From Collinsella sp. (GTDB lineage Bacteria; Actinomycetota; Coriobacteriia; Coriobacteriales; Coriobacteriaceae), in contig DXZQ01000021.1 of NCBI GenBank assembly GCA_019419585.1, forward strand, positions 1 through 46,070: DNA of 46,070 nt, in the 5' to 3' direction. Below, piece by piece: positions 41,242 through 46,070 of this stretch. The notes under the pieces were generated by a model. That model was not told the DNA's origin and did no database searches. It worked only from the letters and a program-made list of their open reading frames with translations. Position 1 is the first letter of the stretch. Each line of letters starts with the position of its first letter. A program made the position numbers and the translations under genes.

Positions 41242-41616
41242 CTACTCGGCGACGGGAGCCTCGGCAACAGCCTCGGCCTCTGCCTTGACAGCCTTCTTGG
41301 CGCGGGACGTAGCCTGGACCTTCACGATCTTCAGCTTGGTGAGCTGCTGACGGTGACCCTTCAGACGACGATAGCGCTTACGCTTGTGGAACTTGAAGAC
41401 CAGCTGCTTCTCGCCCTTGAACTGCTCAACGATCTGAGCGGTAACCTTGGCCTTGGCCAGCTTGTCGGGATCGGTGACGATCTTCTTACCATCGTTGAGG
41501 AAGATAACCGGCAGGGTGACCTTGTCGCCCTCATTGCCCTCGATCTTCTCGACGGTGATGACATCGTCGGTGGCGACCTTGTACTGCTTGCCGCCCGTGT
41601 TAACGATTGCGTACAT
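41242..41616 (-). CDS. rplU: 50S ribosomal protein L21
   Basis: Seen: MYAIVNTGGKQYKVATDDVI, VTLPVIFLNDGKKIV, VEQFKGEKQLVFKFHKRKRY and RRLKGHRQQLTKLKI. About 124 residues, the core of 103 plus an Ala/Glu/Lys tail. ATG at 41614-41616 with AAGGG nine bases upstream is preferred over an in-frame ATG seven codons earlier that lies before this site. First gene after a strong promoter, with rpmA next. Confidence 0.97.
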   Translation of the reverse strand: MYAIVNTGGKQYKVATDDVITVEKIEGNEGDKVTLPVIFLNDGKKIVTDPDKLAKAKVTAQIVEQFKGEKQLVFKFHKRKRYRRLKGHRQQLTKLKIVKVQATSRAKKAVKAEAEAVAEAPVAE

Positions 41617-41658
41617 GTTTACTTGCCCTTCATGCATCAGTTAGTGCAACAGCCGAAT

Positions 41659-41687
41659 ATAGTAGCAGGCGAAAATACCCCCGTCAA
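41659..41687 (-). promoter_or_regulatory. Promoter of rplU-rpmA
   Basis: On the minus strand TTGACG (complement of 41682-41687), 17-base spacer, TACTAT (complement of 41659-41664). The -35 box overlaps the stop codon of the DUF2344 gene. The start point would be near 41652, giving a leader of about 36 bases. The closest match to consensus in the window. Confidence 0.78.
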
Positions 41688-42496
41688 CGAGTATGTGGAG
41701 CAAATCCACAAGTTCGCACAGGTATGGGGCTGACGAGTCGGCCCTCGTCGTCCTCGCATGCTTGATTCTGACGCTCGACATCGTAGGAGCAGATGGTCAC
41801 GAGGTCTTGCATACCGGTGGAAACAATAGGTGCATCCACGCCCGGGGTCAAGCCCTGCAACAAAACATCAGCAGCGGAAAGCAAAATTTCCGGACGCATG
41901 GAGCCCTCGTTGTCGGCATGGGTGTCGAGCATGAGCACCAGATGGTCCGGGCGCTCCCCCGCCGTGAGCTCATAGCCCACGAGTGTGTGATCCAAATCCA
42001 AGCGCTTGCTCTTTTTGCCGCGCGCGTAGTCGATGCCATGGTCCGCGCGCAGCGTGTCGATCGCACGACGCACCTCGTCGGGGCTTACGGGCGCCTCGGG
42101 ATCCAAGTGCAGGTCGATGCGATACGACAGGCGCGTGAGCTGCGCCGTCAACGCCGGCGTGCGCACGTCGATGTACGCCGCCTCGATGGGCGCCAGATCG
42201 GCCGGAGACGCCGCAGCCAGGCGCCCAAACGCCTCGTCGAGCGCCACGAACTCGGTCATAAACAGGTCATACCACTCGCAGGTCGACGACGTACCAACCG
42301 GTAGCGCCGAAGAGAAGCCCACGCGCATGTGCGGAGAGAAGCCCTGCGTGACGGCATAGGGAAGTCCCGCACGGCGCACGATGCGCTCAATGGTATGGAT
42401 TACTTCGAGATGGCCCAGGTACTTAAGGCGGTCGCGCTTGCCATAGCGAACACGAAGCCTAAAGAGCGAGGGGTTGTCGGTCAGGCGCTCACTCAT
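41684..42496 (-). CDS. DUF2344 / radical-SAM-linked protein
   Basis: Protein of unknown function of the family found next to, or fused with, a radical SAM protein. Seen: FRLRVRYGKRDRLKYLGHLE and then TIERIVRRAGLPYAVTQGFS followed by PHMRVGFSSALPVG, the most conserved block of the family. 270 residues, with an alpha/beta pattern and no membrane segment. The ATG overlaps the stop of the radical SAM gene (ATGA), so the two are translated together and probably work together. The end of the gene contains the rplU -35 box. Confidence 0.85.
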   Translation of the reverse strand: MSERLTDNPSLFRLRVRYGKRDRLKYLGHLEVIHTIERIVRRAGLPYAVTQGFSPHMRVGFSSALPVGTSSTCEWYDLFMTEFVALDEAFGRLAAASPADLAPIEAAYIDVRTPALTAQLTRLSYRIDLHLDPEAPVSPDEVRRAIDTLRADHGIDYARGKKSKRLDLDHTLVGYELTAGERPDHLVLMLDTHADNEGSMRPEILLSAADVLLQGLTPGVDAPIVSTGMQDLVTICSYDVERQNQACEDDEGRLVSPIPVRTCGFAPHTR

Positions 42497-44370
42497 GCGC
42501 GATCACCCATCAATACATTCTTGACGTGGAGCGTGGGGCAGATCCCGCAGCCGGTGCACGACGTGCGGGTGCAGTCGGGAGTCGTGACGCCCTCGAGCGA
42601 GCGACGGTACTCGCGCTCGAGGAAGCCGCGCGTGCAGCCGGGACTCACGTGCTCCCACGGCAGGCGCCAGTCCAACTCGTAGGGCAGGTGCACGAGCTCA
42701 TTGAGGTCGATGCCGTTTTTGGCAGCAGCTTCCTTCCAGTTATCGAGCGAGAAATGCTCTACCCAGGCGTCAAAGCGAGAGCCCGAGCGCCAAGCATCGA
42801 TGATGACGGGCGTCATGTCACGACCGGCGCGGGACAGCGCGGCCTCGATGAGCGAGGTCTCGGCATCGTGGTAATGCACGCGGACGGCACGGTTGCGAAC
42901 GCTCGTGATAAGCAGCTTCTGGCGACGCTTGACGTCGTCGTAGTCGAGCTGCGGGCACCACTGGAACGGCGTGGCAGCCTTGGGGATAAAGACCGAAACC
43001 GAGATGGATACCGAAATCGAGCCGCGACGAGCCTTGGGCACCACGGAACGACCGAGCTCCAGCACGTGATCGGCCAGATTGGCAATGGCTACGATGTCCT
43101 CGTCGCGCTCACCGGGAAGGCCCATCATAAAGTAGAGCTTCATGCGGTTCCAGCCGGCCTCGAAGGCCGCCTTGGCCGCACGGTCCAGGTCCTCCTCGGT
43201 CACGTTCTTGTTAATGATGTCACGCATGCGCTGACTGCCGGCCTCGGGCGCGAACGTCAGGCCGCCCTTCTTTTCGCCGGCGACCGACTCGGCCATATCC
43301 ACGCCAAACGAATCCAGGCGCTGCGACGGAATAGATACGCGAATACCCGTATCCTCCAGGCGACGGTTGAGCCTGCCGAGCACGTCGCGAATGCAGGAGT
43401 GGTCAGTCGTGGAGAGCGAGGTCAGCGACACCTCGTCATAGCCGGTCTTTTCCAGACCCTGAATCACCGACGAGACGATTTGGTCGGCCGAGCGCTCGCG
43501 CACTGGGCGATACGTCATGCCGGCCTGGCAAAAACGACAGCCGCGGGCGCAGCCGCGCAGGATCTCGATAGACAGGCGGTCGTGGACCAGCTGCGCATAG
43601 GGTACGCACGACTGCGACAGCGGATTCGTGGCGCCGAAATCCTCGACGACGCGCTTGTAGACCACGGTCGGCGCATTCTTGCCTTCACGCGGCACGGTGT
43701 AGCCATGCGGCGAACAGGGCTCGTCGTGACGAACCTCATAGAGCGACGGCACGTAGTTGCCGGCAATGGATGCAAGCTGCTCAACAATCTGTGCGCGCGG
43801 GACTCCTTCGTCGCGCAGGCGACGATGCAGCTGGCAGGTCTCGAGCAGCGACTCCTCGCCCTCGCCGATGAGGATGGCATCGAAGAAGGCCGCGTACGGC
43901 TCGGGGTTGTACACCGAGGGGCCGCCGGCGATGATAATGGGGTCGTCCTCGGTACGGTCGGCCGCTAACAGCGGAATGCCAGCGAGGTCGAGTGCCTCGA
44001 GGAAGTTCGTCACCGCCATCTCGTGCGGCACATGCAGGCCGACGATATCAAACGAAGCGACCGGCGCTGCGCCCTCGAGCGACAGCAGCGGAATGCCCGC
44101 CTCGCGCATGGCGTCACCCATATCGGGCCACGGCACATAGCCGCGCTCGCAGGAGATGCCCTCGGCCTGGTTAAGGATGTTGTAGAGGATGGCGATGCCC
44201 TGGTTAGGCAGACCGACCTCGTACACATCCGGGTAGATCAGGCAGCAACGGTAGTCGGCATCGGCCTTGGAAAGCGTGCCCCACTCGTGATCGATATAGC
44301 GGCTCGGTTTCTCGACCTTGGCGAGCAGCGGCTCAATTAAATGAAAACAGTCTTGATACGGAACGCGCAA
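42493..44370 (-). CDS. Radical SAM protein of unknown function (partner of DUF2344)
   Basis: Seen: N-terminal part with LIEPLLAKVEKPSRYIDHEW and a cobalamin-binding-like Rossmann region (VGLHVPHEMAVTNFLEAL, IIAGGPSVYNPEPYA), then the radical SAM core with RGCARGCRFCQAGMTYRP near residues 270-287 (CxxxCxxC for the 4Fe-4S cluster) and MKLYFMMGLPGERDEDI. The C-terminus has a second Cys-rich set in TPDCTRTSCTGCGICP, likely another cluster. 625 residues. The start is TTG at 44368-44370 with GGGG seven bases upstream. The family is widespread upstream of rplU-rpmA; an RNA or ribosome modification role is only a guess from that. Confidence 0.85.
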   Translation of the reverse strand: MRVPYQDCFHLIEPLLAKVEKPSRYIDHEWGTLSKADADYRCCLIYPDVYEVGLPNQGIAILYNILNQAEGISCERGYVPWPDMGDAMREAGIPLLSLEGAAPVASFDIVGLHVPHEMAVTNFLEALDLAGIPLLAADRTEDDPIIIAGGPSVYNPEPYAAFFDAILIGEGEESLLETCQLHRRLRDEGVPRAQIVEQLASIAGNYVPSLYEVRHDEPCSPHGYTVPREGKNAPTVVYKRVVEDFGATNPLSQSCVPYAQLVHDRLSIEILRGCARGCRFCQAGMTYRPVRERSADQIVSSVIQGLEKTGYDEVSLTSLSTTDHSCIRDVLGRLNRRLEDTGIRVSIPSQRLDSFGVDMAESVAGEKKGGLTFAPEAGSQRMRDIINKNVTEEDLDRAAKAAFEAGWNRMKLYFMMGLPGERDEDIVAIANLADHVLELGRSVVPKARRGSISVSISVSVFIPKAATPFQWCPQLDYDDVKRRQKLLITSVRNRAVRVHYHDAETSLIEAALSRAGRDMTPVIIDAWRSGSRFDAWVEHFSLDNWKEAAAKNGIDLNELVHLPYELDWRLPWEHVSPGCTRGFLEREYRRSLEGVTTPDCTRTSCTGCGICPTLHVKNVLMGDRA

Positions 44371-44380
44371 CGGAAAACCC

Positions 44381-45310
44381 CTAAGCAGCGAGATCGGATG
44401 CGTCCTGATAGGACGCCATAGGACGGGTAGCGCCCGCGACCGTGGTCACCAGATCGCGAACGCGGGAGAACGTGGCAGTAACCACCTCGTTGGCACGGCT
44501 GTAGTCGACATCGCGCTCGTAGAGCGAAACGAGCGCACGGCCCATGCCATAGGTGCCCGCGGCAGCAGTGAGCGCCTTGACGGCAAACCCAATATGCGGC
44601 GTCTGCTTGACGAGCGCGCGGGTGACCGCGCGGATCACAAGACCGCCGACAAGCACGCCCGCGACCTCGTAGCCGCGCTCAGGCTTAATGCCGCGTCCAA
44701 AGACGGCAGCGAGCTCAAAGAGCATGCCCACCTGCGCCAGCGCCATAACGGGATAATCGGCGCCCGGCAAAAACACTAGCGCACCGGTCGCCATATTGGT
44801 GAGCGCGCACGAGGTGATGATACGATTGGCCGCCGCGATGCGCATGAAGGCAAAGTTCGCCGCAAAAGCCGTTTCCTTTTCGGTGCGATCGAGAATCCAG
44901 CGGGCAAGCGTCTCGAGCAGATACGTCTTATCGGTTGCCGCTACCACGCCGAGCACAGGCGTGGACTCCTCGATAAACGGCACCTCCACAGCAGACTCGG
45001 CAAGCACGCACACGGGGGCGCCGGCGATCACGAGCTCCTGCACGGCACTCTCCAAGCGGTCGGAGCCGCACGAGAGCACCAGCACCACATCGGTATCGGT
45101 CTTTGGAGCAATTCGCTCCTCCCCCAGACGCTCGACGCGCACAATGCCCGAGGTCGTCTGCGGTACAAAGGCGTCACGCACCGTCTCGGCCAGAAAGCGC
45201 GAGGCGGACGAATCCAAATAGACCGAGACGCGCACCGGCGTATCGGAATCCTTCTTAACGGACGCGCCCATCTTAAAAGCGCGCGTCAGCTTATCTACGG
45301 GAATTTTCAT
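44381..45310 (-). CDS. DUF697-like membrane-associated protein, function unknown
   Basis: 309 residues. The N-terminal third (KDSDTPVRVSVYLDSSASRF, VVLVLSCGSDRLE, VIAGAPVCVLAESAVEV) looks like an alpha/beta nucleotide- or partner-binding domain without a recognisable P-loop. The C-terminal part (PVMALAQVGMLFELAAVFGR, GVLVGGLVIRAVTRALVKQT, FAVKALTAAAGTYGMGRALV) has two or three hydrophobic helices and resembles DUF697, often attached to GTPases. ATG with GGAGGGG six bases upstream, 18 bases after rodA and ten before the radical SAM gene. Its place after rodA suggests a link to the envelope, but that is only context. Confidence 0.65.
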   Translation of the reverse strand: MKIPVDKLTRAFKMGASVKKDSDTPVRVSVYLDSSASRFLAETVRDAFVPQTTSGIVRVERLGEERIAPKTDTDVVLVLSCGSDRLESAVQELVIAGAPVCVLAESAVEVPFIEESTPVLGVVAATDKTYLLETLARWILDRTEKETAFAANFAFMRIAAANRIITSCALTNMATGALVFLPGADYPVMALAQVGMLFELAAVFGRGIKPERGYEVAGVLVGGLVIRAVTRALVKQTPHIGFAVKALTAAAGTYGMGRALVSLYERDVDYSRANEVVTATFSRVRDLVTTVAGATRPMASYQDASDLAA

Positions 45311-45328
45311 AGCAAACCCCTCCAGCGG

Positions 45329-46070
45329 TTACGCGGCGCCCGAACGATGCCGCCATATGGATTGTACGATACCCACCGTCAGCAGCTGAATCATCATCGA
45401 AGACGAACCGAAGCTAATAAACGGTAGCGGAATACCGGTAATCGGCATCATGCCGATGCACATGCCGATGTTTTCGAAGGTCTGGAACGCCCACATGCCA
45501 ACGATGCCCACACACGATAGGCGCAAGAACAGCGACTCACACTTAAAGGCGACGCGAATCGTCGAAAAGATCAGCAGCACGTAGAGGCACAGGAGCAAAA
45601 AGGAACCGCAAAAGCCAAAGGTCTCGGACAGGAAGGCGAAGACGAAGTCGGTGTGGAACTCGGGCAGAAAGCCGCCGGCCGACTGCGTCGCATGGCCCAA
45701 ACCCTTACCAAAGAAGCCGCCCGAGCCAACGGCGATAAGCGACTGCTGCAGGTTGTAGGCATCGTCCGAATCGGCATTATCGGGGTCGATAAAGACCGTC
45801 AGACGGTTCATCTGATACTGCTTGATGAGCACATCGTGGCCGAGCAACGAATCAAAGACCGAATCGAGCGCCAGGACGAGGGCCACCAGGCCCACGAGCA
45901 GGGCCAGGGTCGACAGCACCCATTCGCGGCGTGCACCGCTCATGCAGATGACGATGGCGCCCGAGACCAGCACGACCAGGCCCGAGCCCAGGTCGCCCAT
46001 GGCGACGACGGCCAAAAACGGAATGGACAGCATGCCGCAGAGCTTGACGTAGTCGCGAACGGTATCGATG
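45329..46070 (-). CDS. rodA: RodA, elongation-type peptidoglycan glycosyltransferase (5' end outside window)
   Basis: SEDS-family polymerase that makes peptidoglycan during cell elongation with a class B PBP. The visible C-terminal 246 residues or so have several membrane segments and the key blocks FIDPDNADSDDAYNLQQSLI, AVGSGGFFGKGLGHATQSAG, GFLPEFHTDFVFAFLSETFG and MMPITGIPLPFISFGSSSMM. YNLQQS, HTDF and GIPLPFISFG favour RodA over FtsW. The frame is open to the window edge (IDTVRDYVKLCG before the first internal Met), so the true start lies to the right. It heads the group rodA-DUF697-radical SAM-DUF2344. Confidence 0.9.
   Translation of the reverse strand, partial: IDTVRDYVKLCGMLSIPFLAVVAMGDLGSGLVVLVSGAIVICMSGARREWVLSTLALLVGLVALVLALDSVFDSLLGHDVLIKQYQMNRLTVFIDPDNADSDDAYNLQQSLIAVGSGGFFGKGLGHATQSAGGFLPEFHTDFVFAFLSETFGFCGSFLLLCLYVLLIFSTIRVAFKCESLFLRLSCVGIVGMWAFQTFENIGMCIGMMPITGIPLPFISFGSSSMMIQLLTVGIVQSIWRHRSGAA

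Noticed and set aside
42526..43968. 480-codon open frame antisense to the radical SAM gene
   Set aside because: Shadow frame of a gene with a clear radical SAM motif.

Overview
The window is a gene-dense, GC-rich piece of bacterial core chromosome with no mobile element, no CRISPR array and no tRNA or rRNA gene that I can see. Gene order, protein character, TTG/GTG start use and the combination AdhE + PPDK/PPDK-regulatory protein + DHOD type B suggest an anaerobic actinobacterium of the Coriobacteriia, most like Collinsella. That assignment is inference from family resemblance, not from a search.

Layout. (1) 1-4900, minus: a pyrimidine operon pyrR-pyrB-pyrC-pyrK-pyrD-pyrF (pyrF cut by the window edge). 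It is preceded by a leader that folds as a three-way PyrR-type attenuator. (2) 4990-9225, plus: rpmB (L28) with two candidate promoters and a strong terminator, then adhE with a 12-bp-arm inverted repeat upstream, then an APH-fold kinase of unknown substrate. (3) 9247-17677, minus: pyrH-frr-uppS-cdsA-dxr-rseP-ispG-proS, joining UMP phosphorylation, ribosome recycling, isoprenoid/undecaprenyl and phospholipid synthesis, an S2P protease and ProRS. (4) 17738-19609, minus: rpsB-tsf with its own good promoter and terminator. (5) 19659-24868, minus: yraN-comM-dprA-trmFO-xerC-like, a DNA uptake/recombination and tRNA-modification block. (6) 24967-26378, minus: rplS-rnhB. (7) 26425-36216, minus: rpsP-khpA-rimM-trmD-lepB-glyQ-glyS-PPDK regulatory protein-ppdK; a long perfect hairpin separates the last two genes. 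(8) 36249-37514, plus: dinB, divergent from rpsP. (9) 37527-46070, minus: rodA (cut by the edge)-DUF697-like-radical SAM-DUF2344, then rplU-rpmA-obgE-nadD-yqeK-rsfS from a promoter that overlaps the preceding stop codon.

The genes mostly serve translation (S2, S16, L19, L21, L27, L28, EF-Ts, RRF, ProRS, GlyRS, TrmD, RimM, ObgE, RsfS), envelope growth (UppS, CdsA, Dxr, IspG, RodA, LepB, RseP) and fermentative energy metabolism (AdhE, PPDK).

I found no obvious new multi-gene system. The points most worth a second look are: the PyrR attenuator; a tyrosine recombinase whose reading frame seems to start at AUA; an RseP/S2P protease with a helix-turn-helix-like insertion in its cytosolic loop; a 32-bp perfect inverted repeat and phased GGTAAA repeats between the PPDK regulator and ppdK; the adhE operator-like palindrome; and the uncharacterised kinase, DUF697-like and radical SAM genes.
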